Assembly: GCF_030445035.2 (NCBI RefSeq)
Contig: NC_080694.1
Span: 72,183,147-72,247,146, forward strand
Origin: Dasypus novemcinctus
Taxonomy: Eukaryota; Chordata; Mammalia; Cingulata; Dasypodidae
Reading direction: 5' to 3'
DNA length: 64,000 bases
In this document: positions 23,799-35,114 of the stretch, piece after piece
How the letters are laid out: the number at the start of each line of letters is the position of its first letter
Numbering within the stretch: the first letter of the stretch is position 1
Notes under the pieces: generated by a model
What the model was told of the DNA's origin: nothing
What the model saw: only the letters and a program-made list of their open reading frames with translations
The model's database searches: none
Position numbers and translations under genes: made by a program

Positions 23799-24720
23799 AT
23801 GGTACAATCCAGTGAAGAAACTAAAAACCAGGAAGAGGAGCAGAACATCAAACAACTTATCAAAGCATTCCAAACAAATATGGACCAACTTAATGAAGTG
23901 AGGAAGAGATTAGGGATATTAAGAAAACACTTGGATAGCACACAGAAGAAATTGTAAACATACACAAAAAGATAACAGATATGATGGTGATGTATGTCAC
24001 AATCCAAGACATCAAAAATACACTTAGTTAATAATGGCAGAATTGAAGAGGCAGAAGAAAGAATTAGTGATGTGGAATTGAGTATATCTGAAATCAAACA
24101 TTGTAAAATTGATAGATAAAAAGATAGAAAAAATCCAGCAGGGACTTAGGGATCTGAATGACAACACAAAGTGCATAAACATTTGCATTACAAGCATCCC
24201 TGAAGGAGAAGAGAAGGGAAAGGGTACAGAAGGCATGTTGGAGGAAGTAATGGCTATAAACTTCTCAAACTTATGGCAGGAATTGGGTGTACATGTCCAT
24301 GAAGTGCAATGCATCCCAAATATCATAAATCCCAACAGGCCTTCTGGAAAATATATACTTGTCAAATTATCCAATACTTAAGACAAAGAGAAAATACTGC
24401 AGGGAGCAAGAAAAAAGAGAACTACCACATACAACTGAAGCTCAGATAGATTAAGTGCTAATTTCTTGTCTGGAACCAAAGAAACAAGAAGGCAGTTGTA
24501 TGACATAGTCAAGGTACTAAAAGAAAAAAAAGAATTCAATCCAAGAATACTCTATCCAGCAAAGCTGGCCTTCAGTAATGACAGAGAGTTCAAGATATTC
24601 ACAGATAAACAGAAGCTAAGAGAATATGCCAAGAAGAAACTTCCCCTTCAAGAAATACAAAAGGGATCTCTGCAGGAGGAAAGAAAAATACAGGAAAGAC
24701 AGTGTTGGAGGAAAGTGTAA
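23799..24720 (+). pseudogene. L1 ORF1 (RNA-binding chaperone), degenerate
   Basis: In active L1s ORF1p is a trimeric RNA-binding protein that packages L1 RNA. The start ATG at 23799 gives a charged N-terminal coiled-coil-like segment ending in a stop at about 23956. Later frames carry the RNA-recognition domain (24109-24381, including 'NPNRPSGKYILVKLSN', the usual 'RP..R.IIVKL' motif) and the C-terminal domain (24466-24720, including 'FNPRILYPAKLAF'). The start agrees with the homologous ATG at 57661 of the antisense element. Stops and frame changes mean no full protein can be made. Confidence 0.85.
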
Positions 24721-24783
24721 GGACAACTGAAAAGACAAATAGAGAAATAAAAACAATATATGACACAGAAATCCAAAGAAAAT

Positions 24784-27700
24784 ATGGTTAATGTAAGTAA
24801 TTCCTTGAGAGTAAAGTCCCTGAATATTAATGAATTAAACTCACCTGTCAAAAGATACAGATTGGCAGAAAGATAAGAAATATGACCCATCAATATGCTG
24901 TCTACAAGAAACCCAACTTAGACCCAGGGATTCAAGGAGGTTAAAAGTGAACACCTGGAAAACTATCTTACAAGCAAACAATAACCAAAAAGTACAGTAG
25001 TAGCTATACTCATATCAGACAAAATAGGCTTTGAATACAAAATTATTGTGAGAGACAAAGAGGGACACTACATATTAGTAAAATGGGTACTCTTTCAAAA
25101 AGAAAGAACAATCATAAACATTTATGCATCTAACCAGGGTGCCTCCAAATACATGACACAAACAATGGAAAAACTAAGTGAAGAAATAGATGATGGTACA
25201 ATTATAGTGGGTGACTTCAACACACACACCATTATCACCCTTAGATAGAACTTCTCAACAGAGAATCAGTAAAAAAAAAAGAGTCTAAATAATATACTAG
25301 AGGATCTGGACCTAATAGACATATACAGATCATTACACCGAAATACTGCAGGATATACATTCTTCTTAAGTGCACATGGTTCATTCTCTAAGGTAGACCA
25401 CATTCTAGGCCACAGAGAAATTCTCAATGAATTCAGAAAGATTGAACGCATGCAAAGAATTTCTCTGACCACAGTGGAATGAAGACAGATGTCTGCCATG
25501 GCCAGAGAGACAGATTAGGCACAAAAATATGGAAGTTTAGCAACACATACTTAGACAAACAGTGAGTCAAGGAGGAAACCACAAAAGAAATCAGTAACTA
25601 CCTTGAAACCAATGAAAACGACAACACAAAATACCAAAACTTAGGGGTTCAGCAAAAGCTGTACTGAGAGGGAAATTCATAGTCATAAATTCATACATCA
25701 AAAAAGAAGAAAGAGCTAAACCTGAAAAACTAACTGTGAAACTGGAGGAATTAGTATAAAACAACAAATTAGCTTCAAAGAAAGAAAAAAGAAAGAAAGA
25801 CAGATCAAAGCAGGGAAGCAGAATTGGCCCAATGGATAGGGCATCCATCTACCACATGGGAGGTCTGTGGTTCAAACCCTGGACCTCCTTGACCCATGTG
25901 GAGCTGGTCCACACACAGTGCTGATGTGCACAAGGAGTGCCGTGCCATGCAGGGATGCCCCTCATGTAGGGCAGCCACATGTACAAGGAGTGTGCCCCTT
26001 AAGGAGAGACACCCAGTGTAAAAGAATGTGCAGCCTGCCAAAGAATGGTGTCACACACATGGGGAGCTGATGCAGCAAGATGATGCAAAAAAGAAAAGAA
26101 AAGAAAAGAAACAGATTCCCATGAGGCTGACAACAACAGAAGTGGACAAAGAAGAACACACAGCAAATGGACATAGAGAACAGACAACTGGGGGTGTGTG
26201 TGAAGAGAAATAAATAAAAATAAATCTTTAAAAAAAGAGATCAGAACAGAACTAAAGGAAATAGAAAATAAGAAAGTAATACAATAATAAACAGAACAAA
26301 GAGCTGGTTCTTTGAGAAGATCAATAAAATTGACAAACCCTTAGCTAGAATAACAAAGAAAAAAGAGAGAAGATGCAAATACACAAAATAAGAAATGAGA
26401 AAGGGGATATCACCTCTGACCCCACAGAAATAAAGACTGTCACAAGAGAATATTTTAAAAAACAATGTGAAAACAAAAAGGACAATTTAGAGGAAATGGA
26501 CAAATTCCTAGAAACACATAAGCAGCCTACATTAACGAAAGACAAAATTGATGCTTTCAAAATACCAATCACAAGAGATAGAATTAGTCATTAAAAACCT
26601 CCCAACTAAGAAGAGCCCTGGGTCAGACAGCTTCAGAGTTGAATTCTACCAAAAATTATGGAAAGAACTAACAGCAATCCTGCTTAAACTCTTTCAAAAA
26701 ATCTAAATAGAAAGAACATTACCTAACTCATTCTCTGATGCCAGCATTATCTTAATACCAAAGCCAAACAATAACACCATAAGAAAGGAAAATTATAGAC
26801 CAATCTCTGTAATGAAACCTGATGCAAAAATCCTCAAAGAAAAAAAAATACTTGCTAATCATATTCAACAACACATCAAATGAATTATATACCATGACCA
26901 ACCAGGTTTCATCCCTGGCATGCATGGATGGTTCAACATAAGAAAATCAATCAATGTAATACACCACATAAACAGAAAAAAGAAAAAAAAATCATATGAT
27001 AATATATATGAATGCAGAAATTGCATTTGACAAAATACAGCACCCTTTCCAGATAAAATCACTGATAAAGGTAGGAATAGAAGGAACCTTTCTGAACATG
27101 ATAAAGGGTATATATGAAAAACCCACAGCTAACATCATTGACATTGGTGAAATCCTAAAATCTTTCCCTCTAAGATCAGGAACAATACAAGCATGCCCAG
27201 TATCAACCCTCCTATTATCATTGTGATAGAAGTACTTGCTCAAGCACTGAGGAAAGAACCAGATATAAAAGGCATTCAAATTGAAATGGAAAAAGGCAAA
27301 ATTTCACTATTTGCAGATGACATGATCCTATACAAAGAAAGATCATATACACAGAAATCTACAACAAAGTTTTTAGAACTTATAGGTGAGTTCAGTAAAG
27401 TCACAGGTTCTAAAACCAATGTACAAAAATCAGTAGCATTTCTGTACACCAATAATAATCAATCTGAAGAGGAAATCAAGAAAAAATACCATTTACAATA
27501 GTAAAAAAAAATCAAATACCTAGGAATAAAAACTAAAGATGTTAAAGATGTATGCAGAATACTACACAACACTGTTAAAGGAAATCAAAGAAGACTTAAA
27601 TAAATGCAAGAATATTCCCTGTTCATGGATAAGAAGACTAAATATCATCAAGATGTCTATCCTAACCAAAGTGAACTACAGATTTAATGCAATCTCAATA

Positions 27701-28372
27701 AAAATCAACACAGCATTCTCTAAGGAACTGGAAAAACTAACTATGAAATTTATCTGGAAGTTAAGGAGGCCCCAAATAGCCAAGGACATATTGAAAAAGT
27801 AAAATGAAATCAGAGGAACCACACTACCTGACTCTAAAACATACTACAAAACTATAGTTGTTAAAATGACATGGTATTGTCACAAGGATAGATATAATGA
27901 CCAATGGAACCAAATTGAAAGTTCTGATATTGATCCTTGCATATACAGTCATCTGATATTCACCAAGGCTACCAAGACCACTCCACCTGGAGAGTATGGC
28001 CTCTTCAACAAATGGTACCTGGAGACTTAGATATCCATATGCAAAAGAATGAGACAGGATTTCCATCTCACATCTTATACAAAAATTAACTCAAAATGGA
28101 TTAAAGATCTAAATATAAGAGCCACGACCATAAAGACCTTGGAAAACAATGTAGGGAAGCATCTACAGGAACTTGTAATAGGAAATGGCTTCATGAACTT
28201 CACACCAAAAGCATGAAGAGCAAAAGAACAAATAGAAAAATGGGACTTCCTTTTAAAGCATTTTGAACCTCAAAGGAGTTTATCAAGCAAGTGAAAAGAC
28301 AGCCTATCCAATGCAAGAAAGCATTTGGTAAACATATATCTGATAGGAGCCTAATATGCACCATATATAAAG
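24784..28372 (+). pseudogene. L1 ORF2 (endonuclease-reverse transcriptase), degenerate, first part
   Basis: ORF2p nicks target DNA and reverse-transcribes L1 RNA. The start at 24784 matches the ATG at 56824 of the antisense copy. Endonuclease remnants include 'IIVGDFNTH' (about 25204-25230). After the connector and the nested SINE, RT remnants follow. The catalytic FADD motif is present at 27310-27321 (in '[15 protein letters not shown]'). RT thumb and following regions continue to about 28372, ending in 'LICTIYKEI'-like sequence. Many stops and shifts, for example near 27220, split every domain. The coding region is cut at 28373 and resumes at 29150 after a nested L1 fragment. Confidence 0.86.
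25813..26236 (+). mobile_element. DAS-type SINE nested in L1 ORF2
   Basis: Full-length armadillo SINE: head 'gggaagcagaattggcccaa', B-box 'ggttcaaaccc' at about 25870, GC-rich body, 'acagattcccatgaggctga' block and tail 'aaataaaaataaatcttt' plus poly(A). It is flanked by imperfect duplications 'agatcaaagca' (25802-25812) and 'agatcagaaca' (about 26238-26248). It splits the connector region of ORF2, so it inserted after the L1. Confidence 0.93.
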
Positions 28373-28373
28373 A

Positions 28374-29148
28374 AATCTTGGTTCACAAGACTCTCCTGTT
28401 ACTTTTACCAGAACTGTAGTTGGTGATGGGTTTTTATGTATACCCAGGGGACCTGAATCTCTGGACTGACCATGTGATAGCCAAGCCCTGAGCCTCAATA
28501 GACTTGCAACTCCTACACTCTGGTTTATGGGACTTACACCACTCAGCTAACATGGAGATGAAGAAGGTCGACCACCACAACAGGGAGCCAAGAGTACCTA
28601 CAACTGAAAGCAGGAGAACTGCATCCTGCATCCATGTGGAATCTAAGCCCCCTCTTGATATAGATGTGGAGTGGACAGAATCATTCCAGGGTCTATAGGA
28701 TGGAGGAATAGAGTATGGATTAGAGTGGACTTACCGATATTCTATTCATGAACTATTGTGATTAGTAATCAAAGAAAATGTGGCACTGGTGTGGAGAATG
28801 TGGCCATGGTGGCTGCTGGGGGTAGGGAGTGGGAGGAAGAGATGAGATGTGAGGCATTTTCAGGACTTGGAGTTGTCCTGGGTGATGCTGCGGGGACAAT
28901 TACCAGACATTGTATGTCCTTCCACGGTCCACCCAGAGTGTGGTCTATGATGTGGACCATTGACCATGAGGTGCAGCGGTGTTCAGAGATGTATTCATCA
29001 AATGCAATGAATGTCTCATGATGATGGAGGAGATTGTTGTTATGGGGGGAGGAGTGAGGTGAGGGGGTTGGAGGGTATATGGGGACCTCATATTTTTTGA
29101 ATGTAATATTAAAAAATAAATAAAGACAAAAATTAAAAAAAAGAAACA
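28374..29148 (+). mobile_element. 5'-truncated L1 3' end nested in L1 ORF2
   Basis: About 775 bp of L1 3' UTR. It starts near 'cttggttcacaagactctcc', which corresponds to 'ctttgtccacaagcctcccc' on the reverse strand of about 51240-51265. It runs through the G-rich region at 29044-29084 to a poly(A) tail at about 29108-29148. The host ORF2 text on the two sides is not contiguous: compared with the antisense L1, about 190-200 bp (equivalent to 53772-53961) is missing at the insertion site, and no duplication is visible. Confidence 0.82.
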
Positions 29149-29149
29149 C

Positions 29150-29450
29150 AGAAGACTACAAATATTAGAGAGGATTTGGAGGAACAGGAACCCTCATCCA
29201 GTGTTGGTGGAAAAGTAGAAGGATCCAGCCATTGTGGAGGACAATTTGGAGATTCATCAAAAAACTAGCTGTAGATTTGCCATATTTCCCAGCAATTCCA
29301 CTGCTGAGTTTGTACCCAGAAGAACTGAAAACAAAGACATGAAGGAACATGTGCACACAAATGTTCATAGTGGCACTACTCACTATTGCCAAAAGTTGGA
29401 ATCAACTCAATGCCCATCAACAGATGATTGGATAAACAAAATGTGGTAAA
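29150..29450 (+). pseudogene. L1 ORF2 C-terminal part, resumed
   Basis: From 'agactacaaatattagagag' onward this is the ORF2 C-terminal cysteine-rich region and end, matching the reverse strand at about 53460-53755. The reading 'IWKNLETNM'-type region is broken by stops. It continues the host ORF2 interrupted at 28373. Confidence 0.78.
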
Positions 29451-32400
29451 TACATACAATGGGATACTACTCAACTGTAAGAAGGAATATATTACTAACA
29501 AATGGAATAAAATGGATGAATCTTGAGGAGCTTATGATGAGTGAAGCAAGCCAGGCATTGAAGGACAAATATTACATGATGTCTCTGTTATGAATTAAGT
29601 TAATCAATTTCTCTCAGAAAGCTAGAGACTGGATGATAGGTTTACAGGAAATAGAGATGGAGAGGAAGGATGTGACCTGTTGTCTACACAGGAGAAATCT
29701 ATGATAAAGTGGAGGTAAGTAGCTGTGCAGAAAAGGGATAAGAAGGAGGCATAGGGATACTATTGGATGGGACTTTGCAGGCTTGAGGAGTCTAAGGTTG
29801 GGAGGATGGGTCAGATGGTCCATGGAACTGGGGGGAGGGCTTGAGGGGAGAAGATGAGCATGGGAGATTGTCAGGTACATGGTTGAAACTACAATTTTGA
29901 GAAAACTCGTTAGAAAATATAATAAGGAAGTGTTACTTGTTTAAAGTGTTTGACAGGGAGAATCTTGCACAGGGTGCAACTGAGACAGTCTTCTGTGGAG
30001 TGTGTGAGTGCTCATCTTGTCATATTGTGTTATATCAGTGGGTGAAGACCCATATAATGAGTGAGAATTTGTTGTATCCCCATCCTGGGGAGGCCCGAGG
30101 TTCTGAAACAGAGGAGAGTGTATCTGTCGAGAGCATGGATTGTTTCCAGTGGGGGAAGACAGATTAGTGTGTCAAGCCCTCAACATTGTTGCAAGTATCT
30201 ATGAATCTTGTCCTTCAAGCAGTGAGGCTTGGTTGTCACCGTGGGTCCTTAGGAGAGGGGAAAAAAGAAATAGAATAGATGGAAGAGGGGATAACTGTGG
30301 GGCAATGGAAGTGTTCTACAAAATAGTGCGATGATGTAATTAGACCATGTTAAATTTCAATGAAAATTTATAAAATGGTATAGTCTAAATTATAAACCAT
30401 AGTATAACCAAAAATTTAGAAAATGTATAGTTTGAAATATAAACCACAATATAGATCATAATGGAACCATTGTTAGTAGCTGTGTTTCAATATCTGTACA
30501 TCAGCTGTAATAAATATAACATACACATGTAAAAAGTTCATTGCTGGGAAAGGGGGAAAGGGATTTGATGTTGGGTATATGGGAGCTCCCTATATTGTAT
30601 ATGTGACTTTACTCTGATCTAAAAATTTATGAAGACAAAATTAAAAATAAAAGTAAAAGATTGTAGACACTGAGGAAGGAATGGAAGAGTTGACCTTGCC
30701 ATTGTATATACAGGCCAACATCTATTATTGTGATTAAAGGCAAAACATCAAAAACAAAGTTTTATGATATTTTTCATTTTTAATATCTTTATTTTTTACT
30801 TAATTTTAAATTTTTATAAATTCTTATATGTTCTCTTTCTAATCTTTAAACCTATTATTACTATTTCATTTCCCTACTAGTTGAATTTGGCAATATATTA
30901 GGCTTCATTTTGGAAGAAATTTGAATAACAAAAGGGCTCAACTATGGCAGGGGAGGAGCACTGGTGTGGGGTGTTATTGACAGGGGACACTTGGTTGCGA
31001 GGGAGTTTTCCAGGGACTGTATATATGATATATAAGTATTTTTGGATGTTAGTTAGGCACTGTCATAGCAAATAGAGTTACACATGACAACTGAGGGAGT
31101 GCTGAGTTCCCATCCTGGGGAGTTCTTTCTCAATCCCCAGTGGAACAGCAACAATCCCCAAGTGCAAGGTCAAAGATCTGTGAAGAATGATGGTCCAATG
31201 ATGGGCCCTTGATACTGATGACTATGTTTATGAGTCTGTGTGTTTGAAATTTCAACCAGACCTAGAGCTGCAGGATGCTGAGAGTTACCTCCTGAGAACC
31301 TCCACATTGCTCAAATGTGACCACTCTCTAAGCCAAACTTAGGATGTAAATGCATTACCTTCACCCCAGTGTGGGACATGACTCCCAGCAATGAGCCTCC
31401 CTGGTGCTGAGGGATTACTACCAGCACCAGCTGGTGATAAAACTAGTAAATGACCTTGAATAAAAGGGGGAAATGGTCAAGACAAATGAGTTATGTGGCT
31501 AAGAGACTTAAAAATGTGTTGGGAGGTCATCAGAGGGGCTGTGCTTATGCAATTCTCAGAAGGATCCCAGAGACAGCCAAAGTAGATACATCTCCAGGTA
31601 GTGGTGATCCTGAAGGCTATGGACACACAGGTTCTCTGGTCATGGCAGATGGCTTTGGAGTTTAGTGCTTTGCTAGTGAACCCTAATTTGGAATTTGTGC
31701 TTCTGAGTGTGATGGAGTTGGACTCAGATGTGACCTCTTTACTCAAGCCTCTTCTGTCAATTTTACTGAACCTGTGGTTGGTGCTGAGTTTGGTATATTC
31801 TCAGAAGACTTGAGTCTCTGGACTGCCCATGTGTCAGCTGGGCCCTGAGCCTTGGCAAAGTTGCAACTGCTACTCTCTGGATCATTGTACTTACCCAGGT
31901 CAGCTAACAGGGAGGTGAGGATGGTCAACCAGCACACCAAGGAACTGAGAGAGTCTACAACTGCAAGCAGAAGAATCACATTCATCAGCCATGTCTGAGC
32001 CAAGCCCCCTCTTGATTTAGAGATGGAGTGTACATCTCCATTCCATGGTCCACAGGATGGAGGAATAAAATATGGATTACAGTGGACTTACTGATATTCT
32101 ACTATAGAACAATTGTGATTCTAGTAATGGAAAAAATTGTATCTTTGATGTGGAGACAGTGTCCACAGGAGTTGCAGGGAGATTGAAGAAGTTGTGTGAT
32201 ATGGGGGCATTTTTGGAACTTGGAGTTGTCCTGAATGATATTGTAGGGACAGATGCTGGACATCATATATCCTGCCATAACCCACTGAATGAACTTTGAG
32301 AAAGTGTAAACTACAGTGTAAACTATAATCTAAGCAGTGTAGTAGTGATCCAAAATGTATTCACCAAATTCAATGAATGTACCACACTGATAAAAGAGGT

Positions 32401-32523
32401 TGATGATGTGGGAGGAGTGGTCAGGGTGGGGAATGGGGCATATTGGAACCTCTTATACCTTTTAATGTAACACTTTGTGAGATGTATGTATTTTTAAAAA
32501 AAACATAAAAAATCTTCAACTCT
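29451..32523 (+). other. Long L1 3' UTR, apparently composite
   Basis: About 3 kb of non-coding sequence follows ORF2. The same order occurs reversed at 50483-53450 and, in part, at 18698-21342. A G-rich stretch (30546-30583) followed by 'gtatatgggagctccctata' and an AT-rich run ending 'aaaattaaaaataaaagtaaaag' near 30660 looks like an internal L1 3' terminus. The true 3' terminus at about 32400-32515 repeats that layout (G-rich stretch, 'aacctcttatacct', A-rich end). Confidence 0.7.
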
Positions 32524-32541
32524 AAAAAGGAGAAACTCTTG
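32524..32541 (+). repeat. Candidate target-site duplication, right (L1 22099-32523)
   Basis: 'aaaaaggagaaactcttg' pairs with 22084-22098. Confidence 0.6.
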
Positions 32542-33115
32542 GTGTCCCCTAAAGATCTGCTCCCCAAATAGTCTTCTGTGGAAGACAACATTGGCCCCCT
32601 GAGAAGTCCACACCCCAATCCTGAGAATCTGCAAATATGTTAACTTACATGGCAAACATTTCTTTGCAGATGTGATTAAGGATTGGATTTTTAGGTGGTG
32701 AGATATCCTGGATTATCTGGTGTGTGCATTATAATCACTAATTCTTGAAAGCAGTGTGGTTAGAGATATGCAAATAAGACAAGGTACTGTTACTGGCTTG
32801 AAAATGGAGGAAGAGGGCCTCTGGCCAAGGCACACTTCTAGAAGCCACCTCCTTATGCTCATAGGCAACAAAAAAAATGAGGATGCCAGTCCTATAACTG
32901 CACAGGACTACATTCTGCCAGTAATTCCAAGAAGTAGGGATGAGCCCTCCCCTGAGCTACAGAAAGGATAGCTTAGCAGCTTGCCAACACCCGATTTTAT
33001 CCAGGTGAGACCCATTTCAGACTCTTGGCCATCAGAATTGAAAGGCAGTACATTTGTATTGTTTTAAGTCACTACATATGTTGTAATCTTAATGGTGGCA
33101 TAGAAAACTAATCCC
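32542..33115 (+). mobile_element. MaLR-type (MLT1-like) LTR in copy 1
   Basis: The blocks 'gcagatgtgattaaggattg', 'cctggattatctggtgtg', 'gagacccatttcagactctt' and 'tgtattgttttaagtcacta' follow the order of an ancient mammalian MaLR LTR. The same LTR lies at 46010-46560 in copy 2. The 71-codon frame at 32756-32971 is inside it and is not a gene. Confidence 0.72.
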
Positions 33116-33660
33116 TTCTCTGTGTCTGTGGTTGACAATTTCATCCTTCCAAGTGCTCATATCAGCAAGGTAATCACCGTCCCTGACTTCTTTCTCTCTT
33201 ATCTTACATCAGAGCCATCAGAAAACGATTCTGGCTTCCTCTCCTGTAATTACCCAGATCCACCTCCATCTATTACCCTGGTCTGAGCCATCACCTCCCA
33301 CCTGAACTACTGCCATAACCTCCTCATTGATCTAACCATTGCCTCTCACAGTCTGTTTTCATCAGAATAACCAGTCATCCTTCAAAAATATAAATCAAAT
33401 CACGTATCACTTTCCTGAAAACCCGGCAATTGCTCCCCACATATCCAAGTTCCCACAATGGCCCGCCAGGTCAACACGATCTGACTACCCATTAACTCTC
33501 TACCATCCTCTCTGACTACTCAACTCCCCAACTCTAAAATAGCCACACCACCCTCCTCACTATTCTTCAACTCCATGCTCTATCCTCAGCACTCCTTCCT
33601 TGTATGCTCATCCCCTTTTCCGCCTCTTCATCTCCTCCATGTCTCTCCTTTTATCTCCTT
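33116..33660 (+). mobile_element. L2-like repeat in copy 1
   Basis: Blocks such as 'gagccatcacctcccacctg', 'aaatcaaatcacgtatcact' and 'cccacaatggcccgccagg' resemble a common ancient mammalian repeat, probably the L2 3' region. The same sequence follows the MaLR LTR in copy 2 at 46570-47040, which marks the right-hand extent of the duplicated block. Confidence 0.6.
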
Positions 33661-34096
33661 CTTGCTTGTCTAGAGTCTTCCAAAAGTGTTCTAGATGGAG
33701 AATTCCAGAGCCTTTAGTTTAGGGATTCTAAACTGGGGTACCCTGAGCTTGAATTGACAATTCAAGTAAACATTATTCTTGTGGGAATGTGTTGGAGAAG
33801 GTACGATATATTTATTAAATAATACACAGTTTAATGTGGACTTAGTATGATTTTTATTTTGAGGTAGTCTATTCTGAGTGCAGTGGATAACTGCCTACAA
33901 AAAGTTTAGTAAAGATGGCAGAGAGGTCTTATGACACTGTGGGAAAATGTAAATGAAAATGGCCATTTGAACAGATGTTGAACTATGTTACTTTATGAGG
34001 TATTGAAATGATGGGAAAGTTGTAAAAGGTAATTTTGAATAACCCAAAAATTTAATTTAAATACATGTCTATGTTAAGTATTGAAAACTATCTGAT
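33661..34096. other. Unassigned spacer
   Basis: No gene or named repeat. Confidence 0.4.
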
Positions 34097-34106
34097 GTTA
34101 CATTCT

Positions 34107-34416
34107 TTTTTTTAAAGATTTATTTATTTCTCTCCCCTCCCCTCCCCTCCACCCTGGTGGTCTGTTCTCCATGTCTATTTGTTGTGTCTTCTTCTTTGTC
34201 CGCTTCTGTTATTGTCAGCAGCACGGGAATCTGTGTTTCTTTTTTTTGTTGCCTCATCTTATGTCAGCTCTCCGTGTGTGCAGCACCAAAGAAAGGCAGG
34301 CTGCACTTTCTTTTGCTCTGGACAGCTCTCCTTATGGGGCGCACTCCTTATGCATGGGGCTCCCCTATGTGGGGGACACCCCTGCATGGCATGGCACTCC
34401 TTGCGCACATCATGCT
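34107..34416 (-). mobile_element. DAS-type SINE, antisense, lacking the tRNA head
   Basis: Antisense body and tail of the armadillo SINE: T-rich tail, 'gtccgcttctgttattgtca', 'gggaatctgtgtttctt', 'ggctgcactttctttt' and 'ggcactccttgcgcacat'. It stops before the tRNA-like head. Flanking 'gttacattct' (34097-34106) and 'gctacattct' (34417-34426) are target-site duplications with one mismatch. Three overlapping plus-strand frames at 34157-34453 are SINE read-through. Confidence 0.92.
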
Positions 34417-34426
34417 GCTACATTCT

Positions 34427-34984
34427 GAGGAGGAGCCCATGATTTTCACCTGACTAGCAAAGAGGTCCCTGGAACAAAAAAGGTTAAGAAGCCTTGCTTT
34501 AGGTCAACCATTACTTCTTTTATTTCCATTAATTAGTGGTTACAATGTCATTGGCTTAAATACTTATTTGCTTCCTTGTTGAAGAACAAAAAAACATGAC
34601 AAACTTATTAAAAATTCTCCTTAATTCCTAAGTGGCTTAGCATTTTCTTTTATAATTGACTAACCATGGATCTAAATTAATGTACTAAAAATTTAATAAT
34701 GTTAACAATAACAAAATAGTAATTTTGTTGCTCACATTAAAATGTGTTAGCCAAGAGGGATCACACAGATAGACAAGCCTAAATCTATCTACACAAGTAA
34801 TACAAGCATATTTCCACATGTGATTTCATGTAAGAATAGATCAGAACATCTAATAAATCCTTTATAACAACTGATATCATAAAACAAATTCACAATAGGT
34901 TTCCATAGGTATTGTCCATCTGTTCCAGTTTCTCTTATATTATTTAGGAAGGCTTTGTTTAATGAACTAGACTAGATAATCCCA
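34427..34984. other. Unassigned region downstream of the OR pseudogene
   Basis: AT-rich sequence with no recognised repeat. It contains the candidate 3' flank of the OR. Confidence 0.4.
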
Positions 34985-34990
34985 TTTATT
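34985..34990 (-). terminator. Candidate polyadenylation signal of the OR12D pseudogene
   Basis: AATAAA on the minus strand, about 125 nt past the stop codon at 35115. Such hexamers are frequent in AT-rich DNA, so this is only a candidate. Confidence 0.35.
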
Positions 34991-35114
34991 TTTTGTACAC
35001 AATTCCCTTTTTTTATAAATATTTTAAACTATTTGAGACAAGGTATGCATTAAAATTTCCACTTTCTCATTGTATGATTATTAATGCCTCAGAAGATGTG
35101 TGAGATTGCCTAAG

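Larger units (their letters stand above)
22099..32523 (+). mobile_element. Near-full-length sense L1 with two nested insertions
   Basis: The element starts with 'aggaggcagggcaagagaat', in the style of an L1 5' end. It has a 5' UTR to about 23798, a degenerate ORF1 (23799-24720), a degenerate ORF2 (24784-28372, resuming 29150-29450), then a 3' UTR of about 3 kb ending in a short A-rich tail at about 32497-32515. Nested inside are a DAS SINE (25813-26236) and a separate L1 3' end (28374-29148). Without these the element is about 9.2 kb, close to the antisense L1 at 50483-59445. It sits inside duplication copy 1, only 26 bp beyond the end of the twin-primed L1. Confidence 0.87.

Noticed and set aside
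25813..25885. Possible functional tRNA gene in SINE heads
   Set aside because: A- and B-box-like motifs are present, but the sequence cannot form a proper cloverleaf over the whole head and runs on into the SINE body; it is a tRNA-derived SINE promoter.
32542..33115. Possible host exon, because the same sequence occurs again at 46010-46560
   Set aside because: The repeated sequence fits a MaLR-type LTR, and the repetition is explained by the segmental duplication.
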